DNA from: JACVRM01 sp036824245
GTDB lineage: Bacteria; Actinomycetota; Thermoleophilia; Gaiellales; Gaiellaceae
Length of the DNA stretch: 16,125 nt
Direction: 5' to 3'
Assembly (NCBI GenBank): GCA_036824245.1
Contig: DAITAO010000072.1
Span: 1-16,125, forward strand
This document shows, one piece after another, positions 1 to 6,104 of this stretch. Each line of letters starts with the position of its first letter. Position 1 is the stretch's first letter. Below the pieces are notes generated by a model. That model had not been told where the DNA came from and made no database searches. It worked only from the letters and a program-made list of their open reading frames with translations. The translations under genes and the position numbers were made by a program.

Positions 1-55
1 CGGCCGGGAGGGCTCGCCGGCCAGGGGCGAGAGCGCCGGCGAGGGGCGCGCGTGA
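1..55 (+). CDS. 3' end of an upstream gene, probably an OppD/DppD-type ABC ATPase (partial)
   Basis: The frame beginning at base 2 is open from the window edge and ends in a TGA at 53-55. That stop overlaps the GTG start of the next ATPase in a GTGA arrangement, the same 4-nt overlap seen four more times in this window. Only 17 residues are visible, rich in Gly, Arg, Ala and Glu, with no diagnostic motif. The assignment to the partner ATPase rests only on the usual gene order of dipeptide/oligopeptide transporters, where the D-type ATPase directly precedes the F-type. It could instead be non-coding leader. Confidence 0.45.
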   Translation, partial: GREGSPARGESAGEGRA

Positions 56-1053
56 ACCCTGCGCTGGAGCTGCAGGACGTCGTGGTCGAGTACGAGCGGC
101 GCGGGCTCGACCCTGTGCGCGCGGTGGCGGGCGCGAGCATCGAGGTCGCACGCGGCGAGATCGTCGGGCTGGTGGGCGAGTCGGGCTGCGGCAAGTCGAC
201 GCTCGCACGCGCGGCCGTCGGGATGGTCGCACCGCTCTCCGGGACGGTCCGCTTCGAAGGCCGTGAGGTGCGACCGCTCACGCGGGGCGCCCGCCCGCGT
301 GACCTCGCGCGTCTGCAGATGGTCTTCCAGAACCCGTTCTCCTCGCTCAACCCGCGACGCCGGATCGGCAACCAGATCGCGGAGGGCCTCGCCGTGCTCG
401 GCCTTGGCACGCGCTCGGAGCGCGCCGGGCACGTCGGCCGGCTCCTCGAGCAGGTGGGCCTGCCGCCGGCGGCCGCGCGCGGGTACCCGCACGAGTTCTC
501 GGGAGGCCAGCGCCAGCGCATCGCCGTCGCACGGGCGCTCGCGGCAAACCCGTCCGTGATCGTCCTGGACGAGCCTCTGGCCTCGCTCGATGCGTCCGCG
601 CAGGCGCAGCTCGCCAACCTGCTCGCCGCACTCGCCCGCGAGCTCGACCTGGGCCTGTTGCTCATCTCACACGACCTCGCCATCGTTCGCCACGTCGCCG
701 ACACGGTTGCCGTCATGTACCTCGGCCGCATCGTCGAGCGGGCGCCGACGCGCGAGCTCTGGGCGATGCCACTCCACCCCTACACCGAGGCGCTCATCGC
801 CGCCGTGCCCCATGCAGACGGCGCCGGAACGCTGCCCGAGGCGCTTCCGGGCGAGGTCCCCGACCCGTCTCGACCGCCCGCAGGATGCCGCTTCCACCCG
901 CGCTGCCCGTACGCCCTCGACCGCTCCCGCGCGGAGGAGCCGCCCCTGATCGAGCTCGCGCCGGGCCGCCACGCCGCCTGCTGGCTCCAACGGCCCGGCG
1001 AGCCACCCGCGCCTCCCGCTATCAAGGCTCGTCTGCTCGCGTCCAAAGAGTAG
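52..1053 (+). CDS. Dipeptide/oligopeptide ABC transporter ATP-binding protein (OppF/DppF type)
   Basis: This is the cytoplasmic ATPase subunit that powers import of peptides (or nickel/opines in related systems) through a two-permease, two-ATPase importer. The 333-residue protein has a Walker A (GESGCGKST, 42-50), a Q-loop in the VFQNPFSSLNP segment, the ABC signature EFSGGQ at 148-153, Walker B VIVLDEP at 169-175 and the switch histidine in ISHD (H207). After about residue 240 comes the oligopeptide-type C-terminal extension, with the HPYTEAL motif and a Cys-containing CRFHPRCPYA segment, which marks this subfamily rather than a generic ABC ATPase. The GTG start at 52 overlaps the preceding stop. 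A binding-protein gene follows 94 bp downstream, so permeases and the second ATPase should lie left of the window. The substrate cannot be read from the ATPase. The C-terminal extension makes the family call firm. Confidence 0.93.
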   Translation: MNPALELQDVVVEYERRGLDPVRAVAGASIEVARGEIVGLVGESGCGKSTLARAAVGMVAPLSGTVRFEGREVRPLTRGARPRDLARLQMVFQNPFSSLNPRRRIGNQIAEGLAVLGLGTRSERAGHVGRLLEQVGLPPAAARGYPHEFSGGQRQRIAVARALAANPSVIVLDEPLASLDASAQAQLANLLAALARELDLGLLLISHDLAIVRHVADTVAVMYLGRIVERAPTRELWAMPLHPYTEALIAAVPHADGAGTLPEALPGEVPDPSRPPAGCRFHPRCPYALDRSRAEEPPLIELAPGRHAACWLQRPGEPPAPPAIKARLLASKE

Positions 1054-1092
1054 GCTCGGATGATCACCACGAGGAGCAGTCCACATCCCCGC

Positions 1093-1130
1093 AAGACCGC
1101 GGGCCAGGCTTTAGCCTGGCACGCACGTGC
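1093..1130 (+). repeat. 38-nt palindromic element, copy 1 (upstream of the binding-protein gene)
   Basis: The core GCCAGGCT-TT-AGCCTGGC (1103-1120) is a perfect inverted repeat of 8-bp arms with a 2-nt spacer. A second near-palindrome GCACGCACGTGC (1119-1130) overlaps its right end. The whole 38-nt stretch matches the minus strand of 3984-3947 at 34 of 38 positions (counted by eye), so conservation extends beyond the stem. It ends 17 nt before the ATG of the binding-protein gene. It may be an operator, a 5'-UTR hairpin or a dispersed REP-like repeat. A T-tract is lacking, so it is not a classical terminator. Confidence 0.75.
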
Positions 1131-1135
1131 TAGCT

Positions 1136-1141
1136 AAGGAG
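1136..1141 (+). promoter_or_regulatory. Strong Shine-Dalgarno site of the binding-protein gene
   Basis: AAGGAG lies 6 nt before the ATG at 1148. It is the only strong, well-spaced ribosome binding site seen in the window, and it decides the start at 1148 over the in-frame GTG at 1127, which lies inside the palindromic element and would put a hydrophilic stretch ahead of the signal peptide. High translation would suit an abundant binding protein. Confidence 0.85.
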
Positions 1142-1147
1142 AACGCC

Positions 1148-2749
1148 ATGCAACTTGGGGTCAGAAGCAAGACGGCTCTGGCGCTGGGCATCGCCATTGC
1201 AGCCACAGCGGCCGCCTACGCGACCGCCACCGTGTCAGCCGCGCAGGCGCCCGACACGCTCGTCGTAGACCGTTCGTTCGAGATCAGGACATCCGATCCG
1301 CAGCGGGCCTTCGAGCCGACCGCCTCGATCGTCGACCGCGGCATCTACGACACGCTCCTGACGTTCAGGGGCGCCGACGTCTCGAAGCCGCGCCTCATGG
1401 CCGCGCGCGGCTACACCGCGTCGAAGGACGCGAAGACGTACACGTTCGATCTCCGGCGCGACCTCCACTTCGCGGACGGGACGCCGATGACGGCCGCCGA
1501 CGTCGTCTTCTCGTTCCGACGCCTGATCAACCTCAAGGGCAACCCCGCGTTCCTCCTCGGTGGCGTCACGGTCTCGTCGCGCGGCAAGTACACCGTCATC
1601 CTGCGCTCCAAGACGCCCAACACCGCCATTCCGGTGATCGTGGCGAACACGTCGCTCGGCATCGTCAACTCGAAGCTCGCCAAGCGCCACGGCGCCACGG
1701 CCGGGGCGAACGCAGCCAAGAGTGACAAGGCCGAGCGCTGGTTCAACTCGCCCGCGTCCGTGGGCGCCGGCAGCGGGCCGTACGTGCTCAAGCAGTACAG
1801 CACGACGTCGCAGATCGTCCTCGAGCAGAACCCACGCTACTGGGGGCCGAAGCCGGCGTTCGAGCGGGTGGTGATCCGCAACATGGTCGCCGCCACCCAG
1901 TTCATCAACATCCAGCGGGGCCGCTACGAAGTCGCGATCGACCTGTCCGCGCAGCAGGCGCAGTCGCTTAGGAACAACCGCCGCCTCACCGTGAGGACCC
2001 AGCCGTCCACCTGGGTGTTCTGGGCGTTCGCGAACAACAACCCGGAGGTCTCTGCGGCGACCTCGAACAAGCGCTTCCAGGCGGCCGTTCGGTACGCACT
2101 CGATTATCCGTCCGTGGTGCAGCTCGCGGGCGGCGGCGCGATCCAGGCACGGGGCATCATCCCCTCGATGTTCGTCGGCTCGCTGCCGCGCTCGGCGGCG
2201 GTCAGCCGCAACCTCGCCCGCGCGAAGAGCGAGCTGGCCGCCTCGGGAGTCGGCGGCCAGACGTTCACGCTCGAGTACCCGAGCGACCTGACCATCAACG
2301 GCGTCGCCTTCACGACGATGGCGCAGCGCGTGCAGGCGAACCTCCAGGAGGCCGGGATCAACGTCCAGCTCTCCGGCGCGCCGGTCGGCACCTGGCTCGA
2401 CAAGTACCGCGGTGGGACGATGGCGTTCGGCCTGTCACTCTGGGGCCCGGACTATCCCGATCCGGCCGACTACCTCGCTTTCATGCCCGGCGAGCTCGTC
2501 GGCCTTCGCGTGGGCTGGAAGAAGGGCGCCGACGCGACAATCGAGCGTCTGGCCGCGAGGGCGCGCGTCACGACCAGCGACAAGGCGCGGGCGCCGATCT
2601 ACCGGCAGATCCAGCAGCGGCTGAACCAGTCGGGGCCGTACTTCCCGCTGATCCAGCCGACGCAGGTGTTCGCGGCCACGACCGATCTACAGGGAGCGGT
2701 CTTCAACCCGCTCTACTCGATCGACGTGCGGCTGCCGCGCCCGCGCTAG
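1148..2749 (+). CDS. ABC transporter substrate-binding protein, family 5 (DppA/OppA-like), secreted
   Basis: This is the extracytoplasmic receptor that delivers peptides or similar solutes to the importer whose ATPase lies just upstream. From the ATG at 1148 it has 533 residues. The N-terminus is a typical signal peptide: basic n-region (R6, K8), a hydrophobic Ala-rich stretch to about residue 30 and a likely cut after AQA near 34, leaving PDTLVVDRSFE. There is no lipobox Cys, so the protein is either released or held by another means. The mature part shows the family-5 layout: an early region reading DRGIYDTLLTF, the FADGTPMTAADVVFSFRR segment typical of DppA/OppA proteins, RYALDYPSVVQ in the middle, and WGPDYPDPADYLAFMPG towards the C-terminus. 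The length is normal for the family. Peptide is the default substrate guess; nickel, sugars or opines cannot be excluded. Confidence 0.9.
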   Translation: MQLGVRSKTALALGIAIAATAAAYATATVSAAQAPDTLVVDRSFEIRTSDPQRAFEPTASIVDRGIYDTLLTFRGADVSKPRLMAARGYTASKDAKTYTFDLRRDLHFADGTPMTAADVVFSFRRLINLKGNPAFLLGGVTVSSRGKYTVILRSKTPNTAIPVIVANTSLGIVNSKLAKRHGATAGANAAKSDKAERWFNSPASVGAGSGPYVLKQYSTTSQIVLEQNPRYWGPKPAFERVVIRNMVAATQFINIQRGRYEVAIDLSAQQAQSLRNNRRLTVRTQPSTWVFWAFANNNPEVSAATSNKRFQAAVRYALDYPSVVQLAGGGAIQARGIIPSMFVGSLPRSAAVSRNLARAKSELAASGVGGQTFTLEYPSDLTINGVAFTTMAQRVQANLQEAGINVQLSGAPVGTWLDKYRGGTMAFGLSLWGPDYPDPADYLAFMPGELVGLRVGWKKGADATIERLAARARVTTSDKARAPIYRQIQQRLNQSGPYFPLIQPTQVFAATTDLQGAVFNPLYSIDVRLPRPR

Positions 2750-2758
2750 ACGCAGACC

Positions 2759-2791
2759 TGAGCCGGGGCGGCGCGCCGCCGCCCCGGCTCA
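2759..2791. terminator. Bidirectional hairpin between convergent genes
   Basis: The 14-nt arms TGAGCCGGGGCGGC (2759-2772) and GCCGCCCCGGCTCA (2778-2791) pair perfectly around a 5-nt loop, giving a very stable, GC-rich stem. It starts 10 bp after the binding-protein stop and its right arm ends in the TGA stop (2791-2789) of the convergent M24 peptidase gene. No T-tract follows on either strand, so it would be a U-less hairpin terminator, common in high-GC actinobacteria, or an mRNA 3'-end stabiliser. Confidence 0.75.
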
Positions 2792-3916
2792 CGTGTTCAC
2801 GATCAGGTCGGGCGGGAACCGGTTCAGCTTTCGGCCGCCCTGCGACTCGCACACGACGATGTCCTCGGTGCGCACGCCGAAGCGGCCGTCGACGAGGATG
2901 GACGGCTCGTCGGTGAAGGTCATGCCGACCTCGAGCGGCGTCTCGTCCTCCTCGGACACGAACGGGCGCTCATGGACGTCCAGACCGATGCCGTGGCCCA
3001 TGCGGTGCTTGAAGTTGGCGCCGTAGCCCGCATCCTCGATGGGCCGCCGACAGGCCTGGTTGACCTCGTTCGCGGGCACTCCGGGGCGCAAGGCGGCCCG
3101 GCCGGCCTCCTGCGCCGCGACGACGAGCTCGTAAGCAGCGCGGACCTCGGCTGCCGGCTCGCCGACGCACACCGTCCGGCCGAAGTCCGAGCAGTAACCG
3201 TCCACGACGGCGCCGAAGTCGAACATGACCGCGTCGCCTTCTTTGACGGCAGCAGTCGGGGACTCGTCCGCCCAGCTCGTTCCCTCGCCGAAGGTGAAGA
3301 CGTGCGTCGTGAACGAGGGCACACGCGAGCCCTGGCGGCTCATGACGTGCTCTACCTCCTCGACGAGGTCGAGCATCGTCACGCCGGGCTGCACCTTGGG
3401 CGCGACGGCGGCGATCGTCGCATCCGCGACGCCGCAGGCCCGTTCCATGACAGCGAGCTCCTCCGGCGACTTCGTCCGCCGGAGAGCGTTGACCAGCGGC
3501 GACGCCATGACGATCCGATCCGGCGAGAGCGCGTCGGTGAGATGGACGACGCTCTCGGCCCAGGTGCGGTCGCCCACCGCCAGAGTGCGTGCGCCTCCCA
3601 TGCTGCGCGCGGCCCGCTCGAACAGCGCCGGCCCGTCATCGCGCTCGCTCACCACGACGAGCTCGCCCGGCAGCTCCCCGGCCAGCTCGAACAACGTCAT
3701 CATCCTGGGCAGGACGAACACCGGCTCGTGGTCAGCCCGGAAGAACGCGCCCGCGACCCAGCCGTGTGCGTACTGCGACTGGCCGAACGTAGGGATGACG
3801 CGCTCGACCCCGGTCAGGTACTCGAGATCGGACGACGGCGGCAGGAAGACGAGGTCGACGCCGGCCTCGCGCATGCGATCGGCCAGCTGGCGCCTCCGTT
3901 CCGGGTAGTCGAACAC
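2789..3916 (-). CDS. M24 family metallopeptidase (Xaa-Pro dipeptidase/aminopeptidase-like)
   Basis: This is a cytoplasmic two-metal peptidase of the pita-bread fold, expected to release or cleave Xaa-Pro bonds in imported peptides. From the GTG at 3916 it has 375 residues: a creatinase/prolidase N-terminal domain (about 1-150) and the catalytic domain after about 160. All five metal ligands can be placed: D233 and D244 (MFDFG and CSDFGRT, ten residues between), H308 (MGHGIGLDVHE), E337 (FTDEPSI) and E351 (RTEDIVV). The frame stays open upstream to 4033, but that extension translates the palindromic element and looks unlike protein, so the GTG at 3916 is preferred. A TACACT hexamer sits 8 nt before it, suggesting a leaderless transcript. 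It faces the peptide-binding protein across a shared hairpin and carries the same upstream element, which fits joint use in peptide utilisation. Creatinase is unlikely because creatinases lack the metal ligands. Confidence 0.9.
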   Translation of the reverse strand: MFDYPERRRQLADRMREAGVDLVFLPPSSDLEYLTGVERVIPTFGQSQYAHGWVAGAFFRADHEPVFVLPRMMTLFELAGELPGELVVVSERDDGPALFERAARSMGGARTLAVGDRTWAESVVHLTDALSPDRIVMASPLVNALRRTKSPEELAVMERACGVADATIAAVAPKVQPGVTMLDLVEEVEHVMSRQGSRVPSFTTHVFTFGEGTSWADESPTAAVKEGDAVMFDFGAVVDGYCSDFGRTVCVGEPAAEVRAAYELVVAAQEAGRAALRPGVPANEVNQACRRPIEDAGYGANFKHRMGHGIGLDVHERPFVSEEDETPLEVGMTFTDEPSILVDGRFGVRTEDIVVCESQGGRKLNRFPPDLIVNT

Positions 3917-3924
3917 GGTCGCCG

Positions 3925-3930
3925 AGTGTA
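3925..3930 (-). promoter_or_regulatory. Candidate -10 hexamer TACACT, leaderless M24 gene
   Basis: Read on the minus strand, TACACT fits the TAnnnT pattern of actinobacterial housekeeping promoters and is followed by 8 nt and then the GTG start at 3916. No Shine-Dalgarno sequence is visible, so transcription would start at or next to the GTG. The -35 region would fall at the edge of the 38-nt element (3947-3984), so a protein bound there could block or recruit polymerase. Confidence 0.5.
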
Positions 3931-3946
3931 ATGCGAGCCCGATCGA

Positions 3947-3984
3947 GCACGTACGTGCCAGGCTGAAGCCTGGCACGTGGTCTT
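3947..3984 (-). repeat. 38-nt palindromic element, copy 2 (upstream of the M24 peptidase gene)
   Basis: On the minus strand this matches 1093-1130 at 34 of 38 positions. The central stem is longer than in copy 1: ACGTGCCAGGCT (3953-3964) pairs perfectly with AGCCTGGCACGT (3967-3978) around a 2-nt loop. The perfect palindrome GCACGTACGTGC (3947-3958) overlaps one end. It ends 30 nt before the peptidase start and has the same orientation relative to its gene as copy 1 has to the binding-protein gene. Confidence 0.75.
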
Positions 3985-4017
3985 CCCGCGGTTCGAGATG
4001 AGAGACTCGGGCCGGAC

Positions 4018-4332
4018 GTGGAGGAGATGACAATCTACGACCTGCGCGTGAGCGTCGAGCGCATCGAGGGACGCTCGGTCTGCGGTCTCCAGCCGGGCGA
4101 CTACTTCGAGCTCACCGAGTCGAGCCGCGTGCGCATTCCGCCCGGGAAGCACTTCTGCCTCTACGCGCTGTCGGCCGTGCTTCCGCTGCTCCCTGCGAAG
4201 CAGCGCAAGCTGCCCGCCGAGGACTGGCTGGAGCAGGAGACCTTCGTCGCGTGCCCTGACTACGAGGAGCGGCTGATCATGCGGATCGAGCGGATCGGAG
4301 AGCGGCGCATGCGCACGACCGATCTGACCTGA
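4018..4332 (+). CDS. TIGR04076 family protein (function unknown)
   Basis: The 104-residue protein matches the pattern of the small TIGR04076 family: an opening beta strand (LRVSVERIEG), Cys22 followed by a GDYFEL turn, Cys47 in HFCLYALSAVLP, and Cys79 in VACPDYEERL near the C-terminus. The three conserved-type cysteines suggest metal binding or redox chemistry, but the family's role is not known to me. The start is uncertain: GTG at 4018 or ATG at 4027. The GGAGGAG between them lies too near the ATG to serve it well. Its stop is separated by a single base from the next gene's GTG, so it is almost certainly co-translated with the luciferase-like oxidoreductase, which is the best clue to its job. 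Confidence 0.8.
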   Translation: MEEMTIYDLRVSVERIEGRSVCGLQPGDYFELTESSRVRIPPGKHFCLYALSAVLPLLPAKQRKLPAEDWLEQETFVACPDYEERLIMRIERIGERRMRTTDLT

Positions 4333-4333
4333 C

Positions 4334-5320
4334 GTGGCCGCGGGCCCCCGTGCCAGGGAGGTCTCGATCGCGTTTCAGTCCGACAAGACCACCGAGGAGT
4401 ACGTCGAGCTGGCCCGGCTCGCCGAGCGCGCGGGCTTCGACGTCGTCTCTGTCTACAACGACCTGCTCTTCCAGCCGGCGATCTACCCGCTACTGCTCAT
4501 GGCGCAGGCGACGGAGCGAGTGCGGCTCGGACCCGCAGCGCTCAACCCCTTCACGCTTCATCCGGTCGAGATTGCCGGCCAGATCGCAGCGCTCGACGCG
4601 GTTTCGCGCGGGCGCGCCTACCTGGGTCTCGTCCGTGGCAGCTGGCTCGACGCCCTGGGCATCGAACCGCGCCGTCCGCTGACCGCGCTGCGTGAGGCCG
4701 TCGCGATCATCCGCCGGCTGCTGAGCGGCGACGCACAGGGCTTCGAGGGGGAGCTGTTCTCGCTCGCGCCGGGCGCGCGCCTTCACTACAAGCCGCTCCG
4801 AGCGGACGTGCCGCTGTTGATAGGCACGTGGGCTCCGCGTGTCGCGGCGTTCGCCGGCCAAGCGGCCACGGAGGTCAAGATCGGCGGCACGGCGAATCCC
4901 GAGCTCGTTCCGTTGATGCGTTCCTGGATCGGCAACGATCGGGTGGGCATCGTCGTCGGCGCCGTCACCGTCGTGGACGAGGACGCTGCGGCGGCGCGCG
5001 AGCGGGCAAGGGCGGAGGCGGCGCTGTACTTCCCGGTCGTGGCCGGCCGGGATCCGACGCTCGACCTCCCCGCCGGGCTCGTCGAGGACGTGAGCAGGCT
5101 CGTCGACGCGGGCGACCGGCAGGCGGCCGGCAAGCTCATCCCCGACCGGCTGCTCGACAAGCTGGCGTTTGCCGGCACGCCCGAGCAGGTGGCACGGCAG
5201 GCAGCCGCGCTCTACGAGGCGGGCGCGGCGCGGGTCGAGTTCGGGACGCCGCACGGGCTCGAGTCCCGAGCGGGAATCGAGCTGCTCGCCAGGCGCGTGG
5301 TGCCCGAGCTCCCCCTATAG
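4334..5320 (+). CDS. LLM class (luciferase-like) flavin- or F420-dependent oxidoreductase
   Basis: This is a 328-residue TIM-barrel enzyme of the bacterial luciferase-like superfamily, using F420H2 or reduced FMN for hydride transfer or monooxygenation. Visible hallmarks are the first barrel strand (VSIAFQSDK), LARLAERAGFDVVSVYNDL (about 25-43), TERVRLGPAALNPFTLHPVEIAGQIAALDAVS-type substrate/cofactor segments (about 60-90), the RAYLGLVRGSWLDALG loop, and GTPEQVARQAAALYEAGAARVEFGTPHG near the C-terminus, which is typical of F420-dependent members related to methylene-tetrahydromethanopterin reductase. The GTG at 4334 comes 1 bp after the previous stop, so translation is probably coupled to the TIGR04076 gene. 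Its TAG stop is part of the TATAGT hexamer preceding the RidA-like gene. F420 use is likely for an actinobacterium but is inferred. The substrate is unknown. Confidence 0.85.
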   Translation: MAAGPRAREVSIAFQSDKTTEEYVELARLAERAGFDVVSVYNDLLFQPAIYPLLLMAQATERVRLGPAALNPFTLHPVEIAGQIAALDAVSRGRAYLGLVRGSWLDALGIEPRRPLTALREAVAIIRRLLSGDAQGFEGELFSLAPGARLHYKPLRADVPLLIGTWAPRVAAFAGQAATEVKIGGTANPELVPLMRSWIGNDRVGIVVGAVTVVDEDAAAARERARAEAALYFPVVAGRDPTLDLPAGLVEDVSRLVDAGDRQAAGKLIPDRLLDKLAFAGTPEQVARQAAALYEAGAARVEFGTPHGLESRAGIELLARRVVPELPL

Positions 5321-5321
5321 T
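5316..5321 (+). promoter_or_regulatory. Candidate -10 hexamer TATAGT, leaderless RidA-like gene
   Basis: TATAGT overlaps the TAG stop of the upstream oxidoreductase and is followed by 8 nt and the GTG at 5330. There is no Shine-Dalgarno sequence, so a leaderless mRNA is plausible. No good -35 box is seen 16-18 nt upstream, which lies in coding sequence. The gene could still be read as part of the upstream operon. Confidence 0.45.
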
Positions 5322-5329
5322 CGACGCCC

Positions 5330-5716
5330 GTGCGCGAGCGCTACCGCGAGGGAGTCGGGTTCGAGGAGGTGGCCGGCTATTCACGTGCTGTACGGCACGG
5401 CGACTGGATCGCGGTGAGCGGCACCGGCGATGTGACAGGCGACGGGACTGTGGGACACCCCGGCGACTCCTACGGCCAGATGCGCACGTCGCTCGAGCGT
5501 GCGCTCGCGGCGGTCGAGCAGCTGGGCGGGCGCCGCGAGGACGTGATTCGCACGCGCATCTATCTGGCGCCTGCAGCCGACTGGCGCGAGGTTGTACGCG
5601 CGCATCGCGAGCTCCTCGGCGGGGTCGACCCCGCCAACACGACTCTGTTCGTTGAGGGCTTCGTGGCCGAAGGGATGCTCGTCGAGATCGAGCTCGACGC
5701 GCTGCTCGCCGGCTAG
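5330..5716 (+). CDS. RidA/YjgF/YER057c/UK114 family protein lacking the canonical Arg
   Basis: The 128-residue protein has the trimeric chorismate-mutase-like fold of the Rid family: a VSGTGDVTGDGTVGHPGD-type turn around 25-45, the helix YGQMRTSLERALAAVEQLG, the strand VIRTRIYLAP and the C-terminal VEIELDALL strand. Classical RidA enzymes hydrolyse reactive enamine/imine products of PLP or flavin enzymes using an Arg (Arg105 in E. coli RidA) in a PARS-like stretch. Here the equivalent segment reads PANTTLFVEGF, so that Arg is absent. It therefore more likely belongs to the non-archetypal Rid groups, whose reactions are less well known. Its position directly after a luciferase-like oxidoreductase recalls RutA/RutC of pyrimidine breakdown, but neither partner is a clear Rut protein. 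The GTG start follows the promoter-like TATAGT at 5316. Confidence 0.85.
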   Translation: MRERYREGVGFEEVAGYSRAVRHGDWIAVSGTGDVTGDGTVGHPGDSYGQMRTSLERALAAVEQLGGRREDVIRTRIYLAPAADWREVVRAHRELLGGVDPANTTLFVEGFVAEGMLVEIELDALLAG

Positions 5717-5750
5717 ATCGTCTTCCCCGCGAATTGCAATGATCCTGAGC

Positions 5751-6104
5751 ATGCGGAAGATGCTCGGTATCGCATCGCTTCTGCTATCCGCAACCGCTCT
5801 TGCCGTGGCAGTCGTAGGCTTGCGAGAGGGGCGCGACCCGCTGCCCTCGCACGCGGAACTGGGCGCCGCAGCCGTTTCGCAGTTGCGCGGCCTCATGAGC
5901 CAAGACGAGGTACGCGGCCTGCTTGGAGCGCCGGAGAGCGTATTCCGCGACAACCCGCGCGCCCAATGCTGGGCCTACAACACGCCGTACAGCGTGCGAC
6001 TGTGCTTCGGGGCGAAACGACGCTTGGCCTGGTGGGCGACTGACGCGCCGCTCCGGTCCGCTGCTTTTCAACGCTGGGTCAACCGAGTCGCTAGACCCTC
6101 CTAG
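5751..6104 (+). CDS. Small exported protein with SmpA/BamE-like motif
   Basis: This is a 117-residue protein from the ATG at 5751 (121 from the ATG at 5739). The N-terminus MRKMLGIASLLLSATALAVAVVG is a signal peptide or single membrane anchor. After a linker comes MSQDEVRGLLGAPESVF (49-65), resembling the turn of small SmpA/OmlA/BamE-like lipoproteins, then two cysteines (C73, C85) that could form a disulphide outside the cell. There is no lipobox. An AATGAT hexamer 7 nt before 5751 favours that start if the transcript is leaderless; no Shine-Dalgarno site is seen for either. Codons ending in A or T make up about 30 of 117, against about 21 of 128 in the adjacent RidA-like gene, with rare-looking cta, gta, aga and ttt. 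That suggests a different history or weak expression. The stop abuts the stop of the convergent FAD oxidoreductase with no gap. The function is not known. Confidence 0.7.
   Translation: MRKMLGIASLLLSATALAVAVVGLREGRDPLPSHAELGAAAVSQLRGLMSQDEVRGLLGAPESVFRDNPRAQCWAYNTPYSVRLCFGAKRRLAWWATDAPLRSAAFQRWVNRVARPS

Noticed and set aside
2789..3916. Creatinase, which with the sarcosine-oxidase-like enzyme would make a creatine pathway
   Set aside because: Creatinases lack the metal ligands of M24 peptidases, whereas all five (D, D, H, E, E) are present here. The two genes are also 2 kb apart and in separate units.
1093..3984. Inverted flanking repeats as ends of a mobile element
   Set aside because: No transposase or target-site duplication is seen, and the enclosed genes are a normal binding protein and peptidase. 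The copies also lie in promoter positions, so a regulatory or REP-like role is more likely.
3917..4033. N-terminal extension of the M24 peptidase to the ATG at 4033
   Set aside because: The added residues come from translating the 38-nt repeat and flanking spacer (the GFSLARTC stretch also appears in a meaningless frame over copy 1). The family normally starts near the FDYPERR segment.
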